A stretch of DNA of 64,000 nucleotides from Companilactobacillus heilongjiangensis (GCF_000831645.3 NZ_CP012559.1:558001-622000), one strand, 5' to 3'. Positions 28,337 to 39,396 are shown, counted from the first letter of the stretch. Notes: generated by a model not told the origin, from the sequence alone. Numbers and translations are program-made.

Positions 28337-30859
28337 TTATTGTGGGGTATCATCAATTGACCAGGTGATTTTACCGCTATATTTACCAGCTTTTGAATTG
28401 GCAGGAACAAGCAATTTCCACTTATTCAAACCAATGTAACCACTCAAGTCGTAGTTGTTATATGAACCACTGAAACCACCACTTTTAATTGGTACACCAG
28501 GGTCTATAACGATTGGTTTCCAGTCAGGCGTATTGTCATCGTTACTTTGATCAAACATCATTGCATTGTCGCTATCAGAAGTAATCAATTTATTACCATT
28601 ACTCTCAATAGGATCAGTTGTGTTGTCATAAGAAACTGAGACATTGAATGGTGTGTTGGCACTGTGATTGATGATTAGCTTACCATCAGTTCTTACGTTA
28701 TTTAGCATCCGGGGATTTCCAATAGACGTGGTGCTACCGAAATCAATGGTTGAAGGAACTTCGACAAATGACGTCGTTGGGAGAGTTTCCTCAATATTAA
28801 GGTCAGCATTGTCAGAGATTATCGTCCCATAATTGGTACTAGGATTTATGACGACGTTGGTTACCGTGGCGGTATTCGAGACAGTTGCCTTATTAATACT
28901 AGTGATTTTAGCTTTGAAATCAACTGTTAAAGGATTACCACTGGTAATGGTACTTACGTCAAAGTCCAACGAACTTTTCTTAGAACCATTGACTGTAATG
29001 CTATCAGGATCTAACTCAAGTCCGTCAGGTACAATATCATTGAAATGGCCAGACTTTAAGAAATCTATTCCGATAGGACTTAGAGTAGTTTGATATTCAA
29101 CGATATCGCCTTTTTTACCACTAGCTGAACTAGAAAAGGCACCATCTGGATCAGTTGTGTCATTACGGATTTGATTGGTGAATTGATATTTGAAATTAGG
29201 TATTGTAACAGGAATATTTGTAGTTGCACGATTTGTGACATCGCCAGTATTATGTACAACGTTGTGACCGGTGAAATCAGCGTTGTTAGTTACGGTCGAA
29301 GTAGCTTTATTGTTGATTGTTGCATCGTATGTGACAACGTATTTACCTTTATCGCCGATATCGGTATTTGGATTGTAGTCAATTTGATTATTAGTAGTAC
29401 CTGAAGCTGGAGCGGTTCCATAACCTTTAATGACATCAACATCGTGCATATTACTTCCAGAACCAGTTGATTGTGTCTGTGTCCAAACATATTTTACAGA
29501 ACTAGGGTCTAAGGTTAATCCGGTTGGCATAGTATCTAACAAACGATTAAAATTCCAACTCGAACCACTGATGCCCACACTTAGTGTAAATTGAAGCGTA
29601 TCTCCAACTTGATTACCGCCGGTATTTCTAGTTTTATTAACGTAAGTTTTACTTACAGTTGGTGTGGCATAACCAGGTAAAGTACCACCGATAGCTGAAC
29701 TATAGTGTGTCGTTTGACCAGGATTTATGGCAGTTGGATTCCATCTTAAAGCATAAGCTGAGTCTTGTACGCCATCACCATTAACGATTGGAAAAATTGT
29801 TCCACCGGAACCCACACCATATAGTAATGGAGAACCAGCAACTCTACTGTAATCGCCAATATTATCTGCATCATCTTTGTCGTATGTGAGCATAGGACTA
29901 GTCAATGTACCAGAATTACCAGAAGGTTTTCCTTTTTTTGCCCAGTCATAAGGACTCGTATAAGCTTCGCCCATGTAGTTATCAAAGCCATCAGTAACAT
30001 CGTTAGTTATTAAAAGTTTTGATGAGGCATCTGAAGCAATTTTGGTACTGTAAAGATATAATCCCTTATTGTCCCCAATTGCATACATAGGGACATTATC
30101 TGAAGAATTTGATCCAGTAGAATCCATATCAGTATCCTCACCATAGTAAATTTGGAACTTTTTTACTGAAGTTGTGGGATTGTACAAATATAACTCTCTT
30201 TGAACAATTGGTGCGCCAGAAAGGGATGGACGTAGTAATATTTCTGCGTAAATACCTTGATTTGAAAGAAAGCCACCAATCTTATACACTGGTTTACTGC
30301 GACTATCGGTTCCGGTATAGTAAACTTTATATTTCATTTGTTTTAGAATTGAATAGTTACTGTAACTAAGAGTTGAAATACCAGTTACTAAAGCAAAGTC
30401 AAGAGATGTGTCAGAAGCATTTCCGGGACTACCACCTTTATATGAGTTTGCACCTTGGTGTAATATCCCATAATATTTACCATTGTTGTTAAAGAAAATA
30501 TTAATTTTGGAATTATAAAGTGAAGTTGCACCACTAACACCTGAATCCGTGAGAATGGTGTTATCAGCCCCGTTTAGGACTACATTATTGTTAGCATCCC
30601 GCGCTGCTCCAAAGGTATAGTCTAAAGAAGCATTACCACCAAGAGAAATCTGACCGACATTATTAGTTGTTGTGGCGTAAGTTTGTGCCCGCCAATTAGT
30701 GATTCCATCATTGATCCTGGAAATATTAGTTTCAACATCTCCCTGACCTGCACCCTCAACAGTCAAGGATTGATTACTAAAGAAGCATATAAGCATAAAC
30801 GTAATAAAAAATGTATCCAAAAGTTTGGGGATACATTTATATAATTTTGTCATCATCAT
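28337..30859 (-). CDS. WxL domain-like cell-surface protein 1
   Basis: 840 aa from the minus-strand ATG at 30859 (AGGGAGGA upstream). A signal peptide with a hydrophobic core near residues 15-35 is followed by an N-terminal beta-rich region and two DUF11-like repeats (KTYVNKTRNTGGNQVGDTL; GKKGDIVEYQTTL). The C-terminus has WKLLVP (WxL) and YSGKITWSIDDTP, the two WxL motifs that bind peptidoglycan in Firmicutes. No LPxTG. Probably secreted and wall-associated. It is a paralogue of the next gene. Confidence 0.85.
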   Translation of the reverse strand: MMMTKLYKCIPKLLDTFFITFMLICFFSNQSLTVEGAGQGDVETNISRINDGITNWRAQTYATTTNNVGQISLGGNASLDYTFGAARDANNNVVLNGADNTILTDSGVSGATSLYNSKINIFFNNNGKYYGILHQGANSYKGGSPGNASDTSLDFALVTGISTLSYSNYSILKQMKYKVYYTGTDSRSKPVYKIGGFLSNQGIYAEILLRPSLSGAPIVQRELYLYNPTTSVKKFQIYYGEDTDMDSTGSNSSDNVPMYAIGDNKGLYLYSTKIASDASSKLLITNDVTDGFDNYMGEAYTSPYDWAKKGKPSGNSGTLTSPMLTYDKDDADNIGDYSRVAGSPLLYGVGSGGTIFPIVNGDGVQDSAYALRWNPTAINPGQTTHYSSAIGGTLPGYATPTVSKTYVNKTRNTGGNQVGDTLQFTLSVGISGSSWNFNRLLDTMPTGLTLDPSSVKYVWTQTQSTGSGSNMHDVDVIKGYGTAPASGTTNNQIDYNPNTDIGDKGKYVVTYDATINNKATSTVTNNADFTGHNVVHNTGDVTNRATTNIPVTIPNFKYQFTNQIRNDTTDPDGAFSSSASGKKGDIVEYQTTLSPIGIDFLKSGHFNDIVPDGLELDPDSITVNGSKKSSLDFDVSTITSGNPLTVDFKAKITSINKATVSNTATVTNVVINPSTNYGTIISDNADLNIEETLPTTSFVEVPSTIDFGSTTSIGNPRMLNNVRTDGKLIINHSANTPFNVSVSYDNTTDPIESNGNKLITSDSDNAMMFDQSNDDNTPDWKPIVIDPGVPIKSGGFSGSYNNYDLSGYIGLNKWKLLVPANSKAGKYSGKITWSIDDTPQ

Positions 30860-31027
30860 TATTCCTCCCTGAAAATAAAGATAATTCACATGTTATTTTA
30901 TAATTAAATAAATCAACAACCTGATTATAAGACCTTATTTGTCTTTAAGGAATCATTTTTTATAAATAATAGGAATAATAATGGAAGTAAAATTATAGAT
31001 AATTGCTTTAGATGTAGTGATATGTAC

Positions 31028-31075
31028 AAAAAATGGAACCAATAATCAATTATGATTACTGATTCCATTTTTTAA
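31028..31075. terminator. Terminator of WxL gene 2
   Basis: AAAAATGGAA...TAATCA pairs with TGATTA...TTCCATTTTT. Nearly the same sequence as the hairpin at 28284-28331, so it was probably duplicated with the gene. Confidence 0.85.
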
Positions 31076-31080
31076 TTTTA

Positions 31081-33564
31081 TTAAATAGTATCATTGATTG
31101 ACCAAGTTATTTGACCACTATAAGATCCGGCTTTACTATCGGCGGGAACACGTAATTTCCACTTTTTAGCACCGATATAGTCGGTTAGATCATAGTTAGT
31201 ATGTGAACCGCTGAATCCATCGCTCTTGATTGGAACAGGATCAGGTGTAAGGGAATGCCAATTTTCATCAGCATCACTCTTGGCCTGATTGAATAGCAAT
31301 GATTCACCGCCATCTTGAATCAACTTGGTACCGTTACTTGCGATAGGTTGATCACCATTGTTATCGTAACTAACGCTTACTTGAAATGGTGTGTCAGCTG
31401 AGTGGGTGACAACTAATTTGCCAGTTGTGCTGACATTTGAAAGAGTCCTTTCAAGCCCAGCACTATTGACGCTACCAAAGTCGATTGTTGTTGGTACTTC
31501 TACAAATGAAGTTGTCAGGGGAGCAGCTTCAATATCTACAATGGCCGGAGCTTCAGTAGAAATGCTGTTTAATTGTCCGCTACTAGTTACAACATTGTTA
31601 AAGTAGGCGGTATTAGATGCTGTTGACGCGTCGATACCAGTAACTTTTGCTTTAAATAAGATAGTGTGAGTGGCGTTGTTTGATAGTGGATTAACTGAGA
31701 AGTTCAAACCATTTTTTGCTACACCGTCCATTGTCACACTGCCAGGGACTAACTCTAGACCTTCAGGTAAACTATCGGCAAAGTTAGCGCCATTAAATGT
31801 GCTGGTACCATTGCTGATAAAGTCAACCTTATATTCGATGGTGTCACCTTTTTTACCAGTAGCTCTACTTTCAAAGTTACCATTAGGATCAGTTGTGTCA
31901 TTTCTAACTAGTTTAGTGAAACGATATTTAAATTTAGGAGCTTCAACAGGGATGTCGATACTAGATTTATATGTTTTTGAATCATTTTGGTTAACATTAT
32001 TACCTGTAAATTGGGCTGTATTGGTTAAATTACCATTTTCATCAGTATTATAGGGAGCTTGGTTATTTATGGTTGCGGTAAAGGTGAAAGTGGCGGATCC
32101 TCCTACGCCAACACTTGAATTGGGATTAAAATCAATATTGTCGCCATTTATAATTGAGCTTAGAGTTGTACTTTTATCTATTGTCAAACCAGCAGGCATT
32201 TTATCGAGAATTCTAGTCATAGACCATGAAGATTGATAACCTTCATTTTTAACGTTCAAGGTAAATCTTAATTTATCACCGACCTGGTTTACTGTACTTC
32301 CTGGTGATGTAAGGTTGGTATATGTTTTACTGACAATTGGAATAGCATAACCTGCAACGGTTGCACCAATTGTAGAGGAGTATTCTGCAACTTGACCACC
32401 ATATAAGTCAGTTGACGGCCATCTGAGGGTATAAGCTGAATCTTGAAGTCCAGCTGAGTTAACAACATCATAGCCATTAGATTTTAATAGGTTAGTTCCA
32501 GCCGCGTCAGCTGTGTCACCATTTTGACCTTCTGAAGTTCCATTCCAAGGAATCTTAGGATTAGTAATATCGGAAGTACTTTTATTTTGTTTACCTTTGA
32601 TACTCCAATCGGTTGGATTAGTAAGGATTCTACCCATGAAGTCCTTAAACCCACCAGTAACGTCATTAGTAACAAATAACTTTGAAGCCGGATTATAATT
32701 TGAACCACTCATTAGGTATAAGCCTTCTCCTTTACCAATTGCATACATTGGAACGTTATCAACTGTGGTATCGCCATTATTAGGGTTCAACCCAGTATCT
32801 TCACCGTAGAATGTTTGAAATTGTGTGTATGACGTTTTATCTGTGGATGGATTATAGACGTATAATTCCCGTTGGACAATGGGGGCGCCCGTTATGGAGG
32901 CCTTTAGAACTATTTCTACATAGACATTTCTTCTGCTATAGTATCCCAAAAGTTTAAATGCAGCAGCACCGTTAGCGTCTGTACCTGTGTAGTATTGTTT
33001 GTCGATACCAGCTCCTGAGTCAATCAAATTTAGACCTGTAAGTAAATTCATGCCCGAATAGTAATTCGAAGTGGAACTCCCACCAGTGAGCAAGGCATAA
33101 TCAATTGAAGAGTCAGAAGCAGTTTGTGGTGTGCCACCAGTTCCAATGTATGAATTAGCTCCTTGATGTAATATTCCGTAATATTTGTTGCCGTAAATCA
33201 AAAAAACGTTTATTTTACCATTGGAGATACTTGGAACACTATTGATCATAGTAGATTTACTTTGTTTAGTAATAGTGTTGTCACCAGATGTAACTACGCC
33301 ACTTGAATTACGAGCTGCACCGAAGGTGTACCCAAGAGAAATGTTTCCACCTATAGGGATTTTTCCTATTGAATTGGATGGAGAGTTGCTCTGGAGTTTC
33401 CAGTTGGTGATGCCATCATATTTTTGGAAAATTTTTTCAGCATCAGCGTAGTCTTGTGCTGTAGCAGCTTTGACCATGGTCTGCGATTGAATAACCGTCA
33501 AAAACATCATCAAAGCCGTAAATAAAACAAATAATATTCTTGTGACCAACTTATTCCTTTTCAT
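31081..33564 (-). CDS. WxL domain-like cell-surface protein 2
   Basis: 827 aa. RBS GGGGGA; signal peptide with hydrophobic core ILFVLFTALMMFLTVIQ and AxA-type cleavage near VKAATA. Same architecture as protein 1: an N-terminal region with ITNWKLQSNS and GGNISLGYTFGAARN, two DUF11-like repeats, and a C-terminal WxL region (KWKLRVP, YSGQITWSI). Stretches such as TTSFVEVP and TIDFGS are shared with protein 1. Divergent from the MerR gene. The DUF916 and small WxL partners usual in such clusters are absent here. Confidence 0.85.
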   Translation of the reverse strand: MKRNKLVTRILFVLFTALMMFLTVIQSQTMVKAATAQDYADAEKIFQKYDGITNWKLQSNSPSNSIGKIPIGGNISLGYTFGAARNSSGVVTSGDNTITKQSKSTMINSVPSISNGKINVFLIYGNKYYGILHQGANSYIGTGGTPQTASDSSIDYALLTGGSSTSNYYSGMNLLTGLNLIDSGAGIDKQYYTGTDANGAAAFKLLGYYSRRNVYVEIVLKASITGAPIVQRELYVYNPSTDKTSYTQFQTFYGEDTGLNPNNGDTTVDNVPMYAIGKGEGLYLMSGSNYNPASKLFVTNDVTGGFKDFMGRILTNPTDWSIKGKQNKSTSDITNPKIPWNGTSEGQNGDTADAAGTNLLKSNGYDVVNSAGLQDSAYTLRWPSTDLYGGQVAEYSSTIGATVAGYAIPIVSKTYTNLTSPGSTVNQVGDKLRFTLNVKNEGYQSSWSMTRILDKMPAGLTIDKSTTLSSIINGDNIDFNPNSSVGVGGSATFTFTATINNQAPYNTDENGNLTNTAQFTGNNVNQNDSKTYKSSIDIPVEAPKFKYRFTKLVRNDTTDPNGNFESRATGKKGDTIEYKVDFISNGTSTFNGANFADSLPEGLELVPGSVTMDGVAKNGLNFSVNPLSNNATHTILFKAKVTGIDASTASNTAYFNNVVTSSGQLNSISTEAPAIVDIEAAPLTTSFVEVPTTIDFGSVNSAGLERTLSNVSTTGKLVVTHSADTPFQVSVSYDNNGDQPIASNGTKLIQDGGESLLFNQAKSDADENWHSLTPDPVPIKSDGFSGSHTNYDLTDYIGAKKWKLRVPADSKAGSYSGQITWSINDTI

Positions 33565-33737
33565 TTTTATTCCCCCGAAAATACAATTAAAAATTTAATA
33601 GTTATAAAATTTAGTCTAATTTGTCCAAATTCATTCAGATTTATTATAATCTATAATAATTAATTTAATGATTCACATCTCAATGTTATTTTTTTCACAG
33701 AATGAATCAAACACTCAATAAAAAAAGGAAGAAAAAT

Positions 33738-34550
33738 ATGAATCAATTTTTTTCGATTGGTCAGCTTGCTGAACTGTTTAATATCAAGATATCTACCTTG
33801 CGTTATTACGATGAAGTAGGCTTACTGAAGCCTGCTAAAGTCAATACTAAAACGAATTATCGCTACTATTCGACACAAGAATTCGAACGGTTAAATGTGA
33901 TTGGTTATTTGCGAGCATTGGATTTGTCAGTTGAATCAATTAAAGATTTCTTTGAAGCTCGTGATATTGATAAATTGGAAGAAATGCTAAAGCAACAAAA
34001 ATCACAAGTTCAGGCACAAATTAAAGTTTTACAAAACGTTGAACAGCGAATTGACGCTCGAATTGGACAAGTTGAAGATGCTACACATAGCAAATTAGAT
34101 ACGATTGAATTAATTGATTTGCCAGAAATCCCCGTAATTTATTTAGATGAAAATTATCGTCCCAGTGATGATATTGAATTTCCTATCGTAACCTTGCGAC
34201 AAAAATATGGGGTGGATAAGAATATTTTTTTGGGAAAAATTGCGTTGAGGATTTCTATGGAACAGTTACAACAGCAAAATCTTTCTGATTACAGTGGTCT
34301 GTTACTAATATTGGAACCGGGGGATGATACTGACGATACTGGCTCATTGGCTGCCGGCAAGTATTTGCGTTTGAGATTTCACGGGACGCATAATAATGCG
34401 ACTGAGCAGTATCAAAAATTGTTGGATTATTGTCAAAAACATGCTTATCAGATTATTGGTCCAGCGGTTGAAACAGCTTTGATTGATTACGGTATTACCA
34501 ACGAATATTCAAAATATGTGACGGAAATTCGGATTCCTATTAAAGATTAA
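33738..34550 (+). CDS. MerR family transcriptional regulator with C-terminal effector domain
   Basis: 270 aa from ATG 33738, which has AAAGGAAG upstream; an earlier ATG at 33702 lacks an RBS. N-terminal MerR winged helix (FSIGQLAELFNIKISTLRYYDEVGLLKP), a dimerisation coiled coil (about 75-115), then a GyrI-like ligand domain of the BmrR/Mta type. These activators untwist promoters with 19-bp spacers, and such a promoter lies 9 nt downstream of its stop, in front of the DUF554 gene. Ligand unknown. Confidence 0.9.
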   Translation: MNQFFSIGQLAELFNIKISTLRYYDEVGLLKPAKVNTKTNYRYYSTQEFERLNVIGYLRALDLSVESIKDFFEARDIDKLEEMLKQQKSQVQAQIKVLQNVEQRIDARIGQVEDATHSKLDTIELIDLPEIPVIYLDENYRPSDDIEFPIVTLRQKYGVDKNIFLGKIALRISMEQLQQQNLSDYSGLLLILEPGDDTDDTGSLAAGKYLRLRFHGTHNNATEQYQKLLDYCQKHAYQIIGPAVETALIDYGITNEYSKYVTEIRIPIKD

Positions 34551-34559
34551 GAAAAATTA

Positions 34560-34590
34560 TTGACCCTCTAGTCACTAGAGAGTTTATAAT
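34560..34590 (+). promoter_or_regulatory. MerR-type promoter/operator
   Basis: TTGACC (34560-34565) and TATAAT (34585-34590) are separated by 19 bp. The spacer contains the perfect palindrome CTCTAGT-C-ACTAGAG (34566-34580). This is the layout of MerR-activated promoters. It drives the DUF554 gene at 34624. Confidence 0.88.
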
Positions 34591-34623
34591 TTTAAGTTAA
34601 CATCATCATTTAGGGGGGATCTT

Positions 34624-35319
34624 ATGATAGGAACAATTTTTAACGTCTGCATGATTTTAGTAGGAAGTTTCGTCGGTAGTTATTTCAAAAAAGGAATCAA
34701 GCCGGCGTATAATGAGATCCTGACACAGGCTTTGGGATTGGCTGCGATTGCCATTGGACTAAACGCCGTCGTGCAACATATGCCAAAAAGTCACTATCCA
34801 GTTTTATTCATTGTCAGTTTGGCGGTTGGAGGATTGATTGGGCAAGCACTCAATTTGGAAAAACGTTTCGATAACTTGGTTGCTAAGTTTTCTAAGCCAA
34901 AAGAGGGTGGTGGCAACAATTTGGCTGAAGGTTTAGCTACTGGTATTTTGTTATACTGTATCGGTTCATTGTCAATCTTGGGACCAATTCAAGCAGCGTT
35001 GAACAAAGATTATACTTTCCTATTTACCAATGGGATGCTTGATGGAATCACGTCCATTGTTTTGGCATCGACATTTGGTATCGGAATGGCTTTGGCCGCA
35101 GTGGCAGTTTTCACTTGGCAGGGTAGTATTTACTTGATTGCCATGTTGTTGCAAAATTCAATCAACAATAATATGATTACGGAACTGACAATAGTCGTAG
35201 GTATTTTAATCATGGCCTCTGGACTAGGTTTGTTAAATATTAAAAAAATAAAAGTTTTGAATTTATTGCCATCTTTAGTGGTACCAATCGTGGTTATCGC
35301 TGTCATGCAATTGTTTTAA
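34624..35319 (+). CDS. DUF554 family membrane protein
   Basis: 231 aa, about six to seven membrane helices, with GSFVGSYFKKGI at the N-terminus and a second-half GNNLAEGLATGILLYCIGSLSILGP. Family function is unknown; a transporter-like role is often assumed. RBS TAGGGGGG. Probably induced by the MerR protein encoded upstream (inference from the promoter). Confidence 0.85.
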   Translation: MIGTIFNVCMILVGSFVGSYFKKGIKPAYNEILTQALGLAAIAIGLNAVVQHMPKSHYPVLFIVSLAVGGLIGQALNLEKRFDNLVAKFSKPKEGGGNNLAEGLATGILLYCIGSLSILGPIQAALNKDYTFLFTNGMLDGITSIVLASTFGIGMALAAVAVFTWQGSIYLIAMLLQNSINNNMITELTIVVGILIMASGLGLLNIKKIKVLNLLPSLVVPIVVIAVMQLF

Positions 35320-35395
35320 ATAAAATATATTTAATATGTGTGTTGCTGTAATCGTTAAAATGGCTACTTGTTGACCACAATCTGTTAAAAATAAA

Positions 35396-35576
35396 TGAGT
35401 TGGAGGAACTGAGAGTATTCATACGCAGCGAAAGTGGCGTTAGAGCTTTAGCTCTTACACCACCGGACGTGTTGGAGACTTTCCGCTCTTTGGAAAGGCT
35501 TCAACCGAGGTTCGAGACCGTATTTTGGCTCGGACCGTGCCGCGCAGCATATGAATACTCTCAGTTCCGGAAACGG
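35396..35576 (+). repeat. Structured intergenic element copy 11 (class A, plus; unpaired)
   Basis: Perfect 18-bp terminal arms 35405-35422 and 35551-35568 (GGAACTGAGAGTATTCAT). P2 is GAGC TTTA GCTC, a compensated variant. Located between the DUF554 stop and its terminator. Confidence 0.93.
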
Positions 35577-35613
35577 AAAGCTTCAATAGACAATTAATTA
35601 TTTTAAAAGATAC

Positions 35614-35638
35614 GACCAGACGTTCGTCTGGTCTTTTT
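35614..35638 (+). terminator. Terminator downstream of the DUF554 gene and copy 11
   Basis: GACCAGA, loop CGTTCG, TCTGGTC, then five T. If the repeat is transcribed with the DUF554 gene, it lies in its 3' UTR. Confidence 0.88.
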
Positions 35639-35692
35639 AATTCTCGTCAAAATTGATACAATATCATAGGTAAAGATTGGGGATAAAATATA

Positions 35693-36496
35693 ATGAAAAT
35701 ACTCTTCGTTGGCGATGTCGTTGGTAGTATCGGCATTAAAGCTATAGAAACATATCTACCTGAGATCAAAAAGAAGGTCAAACCACAATTAACCATTGTT
35801 AATGGTGAAAATGCGGCCGGTGGTAAGGGTACAAAAGAACCTGATTATCAAAAAATAACTCGCGCCGGAGCTGACGTCGTTACAGGAGGAAATCATACTT
35901 GGGATAAGCGTGAAATTTTAGATTTTATCGACGATCCAAAGAAGAATATTTTACGTCCCTATAATTTCTCTGGGGAAAATGTTCCCGGACGTGGTTTTCT
36001 AAAAATTAAAGTTAATACTAAAGAAGTTTACGTAATTAATATGCAGGGAACTGCTTTGATGCAGCCACTCGACAATCCTTTTATTGCAGCTGATAAATTA
36101 GTTGCTTCACTGGATAAAGATGCGATTAAATTCGTCGATTTTCACGCTGAAACAACTAGTGAGAAAATTGCTTTTGCTAATTACATGGTCGGACGAGTTT
36201 CTGCTGTCTGTGGTACGCACACTCACGTTCAAACAAACGATGCACAGGTTATCAACAAGCAAACTGCTTACCTAACTGATGTTGGGATGACTGGTTCTTA
36301 CGATGGTATCTTGGGTGACAAAAAAGAACCAATCATCAACCGCTTTCTAACTCAACGTCCTAATAAGTTTGATGTTGATGAAGATGGTCGCATGCAAATT
36401 GGTTTTGCTGTTATCGAAATTAATGACCAAACTAATAATGCTCGTAGCATCAAAAATTATGTAATTACACCAAATAATCAATCATTTTTGAATTAA
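35693..36496 (+). CDS. YmdB family metallophosphoesterase
   Basis: 267 aa. Metal-binding blocks [28 protein letters not shown] and [11 protein letters not shown]. subtilis YmdB is a cyclic-nucleotide phosphodiesterase affecting biofilm genes; the role here is by family. Starts after TTGGGGATAA, with mutS 13 nt downstream in the same apparent operon. Confidence 0.93.
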   Translation: MKILFVGDVVGSIGIKAIETYLPEIKKKVKPQLTIVNGENAAGGKGTKEPDYQKITRAGADVVTGGNHTWDKREILDFIDDPKKNILRPYNFSGENVPGRGFLKIKVNTKEVYVINMQGTALMQPLDNPFIAADKLVASLDKDAIKFVDFHAETTSEKIAFANYMVGRVSAVCGTHTHVQTNDAQVINKQTAYLTDVGMTGSYDGILGDKKEPIINRFLTQRPNKFDVDEDGRMQIGFAVIEINDQTNNARSIKNYVITPNNQSFLN

Positions 36497-36509
36497 ACGG
36501 AGGGAATTT

Positions 36510-39155
36510 ATGCCTCAAAAAACTAAAGAAACACCAATGATGGAGCAATATCTGGAATACAAAAAGCAATATCCAGATGCTTTTTTGTTGTATCGTGTTG
36601 GTGACTTTTATGAAATGTTCTATGACGATGCCGTTAAGGGTTCGCAAATTCTTGAACTAACTTTGACATCCCGTAATAAAAAAGCTGACGAAGGCATTCC
36701 AATGTGTGGCGTGCCTCATCATGCTATTGAGGGTTACATTGATACACTTGTGGATAAAGGTTATAAAGTAGCTGTCTGTGATCAGTTGGAAAATCCCGCT
36801 GACGCCCAAGGTAAAATGGTCAAACGAGGTGTTACTCGAGTAGTTACACCTGGTACGATTATGGATAAATCCGATCAGGCCAAGGATAACAACTACATTA
36901 CGGCTATTACCGCCCACAAAAATGTCTTCGGATTAGCCTATGCTGACCTTTCAACTGGTGAAGTTAAAGTTACATCAGTTTCAAGTCAATTAGATTTAAC
37001 TAATGAGTTGCAAAATTTGGATACCAAAGAAACAGTCGTTTCGGGAAGTTTTCCACAGAAATATCTTGATCAATTACGTAAATTTGGAATTTTGATTTCT
37101 AAATTGGATGATTTAGATGATAACTATACCTTTGATTATTCCAAGATTACGGCTGATACAGAAGTTAATACCGTTAAGTTGTTGATAAGTTATTTAATCA
37201 AGACGCAAATGCGTTCTTTGGACCACTTGAAACCAGCTGAATCGTATGAAACTTCTTCTTACTTATTGATGGATCACTCGGCTCAAAGAAACTTGGAGTT
37301 GTTCAAAAATATTCGAACTAACAAGAAGTCCGGAACGCTTTTGTGGCTTTTGGATGAGACTAAAACTGCGATGGGTAGCCGTTTATTAAAACAATGGCTG
37401 GCTCGTCCGTTAATTAGTGTCGGTAAGTTAAAAGAACGTCAACATTTTGTGCAAGTCTTTTTGGACAATTATTTCCAAAGATCATCCTTCCAAGATTACT
37501 TGACGAAAGTTTATGATTTGGAACGTTTAGCAGGTCGAGTTGCTTATGGAACAGTCAATGGACGTGATTTGATTCAATTAAAAACATCTTTGGAACAGGT
37601 TCCTGAAATTAAATCTATCCTATTGGATATCGGTGACGATGAATTAACAGCCTATGTGGAAAAGATTGATGAAGTGGCTGACATTCGTAATTTAATCGAC
37701 AAGGCAGTGGTTGAAGAAGCTCCAATTTCCGTAACCGGTGGTGGCTTGATTAAAGAAGGCTACAACGAACAGCTTGATAAATATCTTGATGCTTCCAAGA
37801 ATGGTAAGCAATGGTTAGCTAGTTTGAAGGCTAAGGAACAAGAATTGACGGGCATCAATAACTTGAAGATTGGTTACAACAAGGTCTTTGGTTACTATAT
37901 TGAAGTCAGTCGTGCTAATATCGATAAAGTTCCTGAAGATCGTTACCAAAGAAAACAAACGCTGGTTAATGCTGAAAGATATATCACTCCCGAGTTGAAA
38001 GACAAGGAGAGCTTGATTCTTGAAGCGGAGGAAAAATCCAAGAGTTTGGAATATCACTTATTTGACCAAATAAGATCAAAAATTAAAGACCAAATCCGAC
38101 GCATTCAAGCATTGGCAAACATTTTGTCACGTTTGGACGTTTTACAAAGTTTTGCGGTTGTCAGTGAAGAGTACCATTATGTAGCTCCAGAATTTGTGGA
38201 TAAACATGAACTAAAAATTACTAATGGACGTCATCCCGTTGTGGAAAAGGTATTAAGTAATAACAGTTACATTCCGAACGATGTTAATTTTGACGATAAG
38301 ACTGACATTTTGTTGATAACTGGACCTAATATGTCTGGTAAAAGTACATATATGAGACAGATGGCGTTGACAGTTATCATGGCTCAAATCGGTTGTTTCG
38401 TACCAGCAGAGTCGGCTAAACTGCCAATCTTTGATCACATTTTTACCAGAATCGGTGCGGCAGATGATTTGATCTCCGGTGATTCAACATTCATGGTTGA
38501 AATGCGTGAAGCTAACGATGCATTGAAGAATGCAACAGCCAACAGTTTGATTATCTTTGACGAAATTGGCCGTGGTACTGCAACATATGATGGTATGGCA
38601 TTAGCTCAAGCAATCATCGAGTATATCGATAAGAATGTGAATGCGATGACATTATTCTCAACTCACTATCACGAATTGACCGAATTGGAAAGCCAGTTGC
38701 CAGGATTAAGAAATGTCCACGTTGATGCCTCAGAAGAGAATGGTGACCTAGTATTCCTGCACAAAGTTTTACCAGGACCAGCCGATAAATCATATGGTAT
38801 CCACGTTGCCAAATTGGCAGGATTACCAAACGATGTTTTGACAAGAGCCAGCAAGATTCTAAGTAGCTTGGAAGAAACATCGGTTCACACAACAACTTCG
38901 GAAAGTATTAAAGAACCAGTAGCAGATCCAATTAAAGAAGCAAAGCCAGTGGTAGTTGAACCGGCAGAAGAAGTTGAGGAAGCTGATAATGATGAAACAC
39001 AATTATCACTATTCCCAGAGACAACAAAGAAAGTTAAAAAGTTATCCACCAAAGAATCACAGGTTATTAAAGAACTAGATAATCAAGACTTAATGGGAAT
39101 AACACCAATTGAGGCTATAAACTTACTATATAAATGGCAAAAGAAGCTTAAATAG
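36510..39155 (+). CDS. mutS: DNA mismatch repair protein MutS
   Basis: 881 aa. Mismatch-reading GDFYEMF (residues 31-37, Phe33 and Glu35), lever and clamp domains, Walker [26 protein letters not shown] and STHYHEL. C-terminal linker and a helical tetramer-type tail (SLFPETTKK... beta-clamp-like motif). RBS CGGAGGGA. Followed by mutL, but repeat copy 12 and 283 bp separate them. Confidence 0.97.
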   Translation: MPQKTKETPMMEQYLEYKKQYPDAFLLYRVGDFYEMFYDDAVKGSQILELTLTSRNKKADEGIPMCGVPHHAIEGYIDTLVDKGYKVAVCDQLENPADAQGKMVKRGVTRVVTPGTIMDKSDQAKDNNYITAITAHKNVFGLAYADLSTGEVKVTSVSSQLDLTNELQNLDTKETVVSGSFPQKYLDQLRKFGILISKLDDLDDNYTFDYSKITADTEVNTVKLLISYLIKTQMRSLDHLKPAESYETSSYLLMDHSAQRNLELFKNIRTNKKSGTLLWLLDETKTAMGSRLLKQWLARPLISVGKLKERQHFVQVFLDNYFQRSSFQDYLTKVYDLERLAGRVAYGTVNGRDLIQLKTSLEQVPEIKSILLDIGDDELTAYVEKIDEVADIRNLIDKAVVEEAPISVTGGGLIKEGYNEQLDKYLDASKNGKQWLASLKAKEQELTGINNLKIGYNKVFGYYIEVSRANIDKVPEDRYQRKQTLVNAERYITPELKDKESLILEAEEKSKSLEYHLFDQIRSKIKDQIRRIQALANILSRLDVLQSFAVVSEEYHYVAPEFVDKHELKITNGRHPVVEKVLSNNSYIPNDVNFDDKTDILLITGPNMSGKSTYMRQMALTVIMAQIGCFVPAESAKLPIFDHIFTRIGAADDLISGDSTFMVEMREANDALKNATANSLIIFDEIGRGTATYDGMALAQAIIEYIDKNVNAMTLFSTHYHELTELESQLPGLRNVHVDASEENGDLVFLHKVLPGPADKSYGIHVAKLAGLPNDVLTRASKILSSLEETSVHTTTSESIKEPVADPIKEAKPVVVEPAEEVEEADNDETQLSLFPETTKKVKKLSTKESQVIKELDNQDLMGITPIEAINLLYKWQKKLK

Positions 39156-39217
39156 AATTAACATTCAAAAGTTAACAAAGCAGTAAAAAAAGAACGATGA
39201 TGAATTAAAAATTTAAA

Positions 39218-39396
39218 TAGCCGGAGGTTTCGAGGAATAAAGCCAGCAGTGGCAGTGGTGTTACGGCTTTAGCCGTTACAGCACAGGACGAATTTTGAAA
39301 TTCGAGTGGTTTTCTCGAAGTTCAAAAACGAGGCTCAAGACCGCACTATGGCTCGAGCCGGTCCCACAGCAGGCTTTATTCCTCGAAACCGTAGGC
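39218..39396 (+). repeat. Structured intergenic element copy 12 (class B, plus; unpaired)
   Basis: Perfect 19-bp terminal arms 39226-39244 and 39372-39390 (GGTTTCGAGGAATAAAGCC). P2 is ACGGC TTTA GCCGT. Inserted between mutS and mutL, ending about 35 nt before the mutL RBS. Confidence 0.93.
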
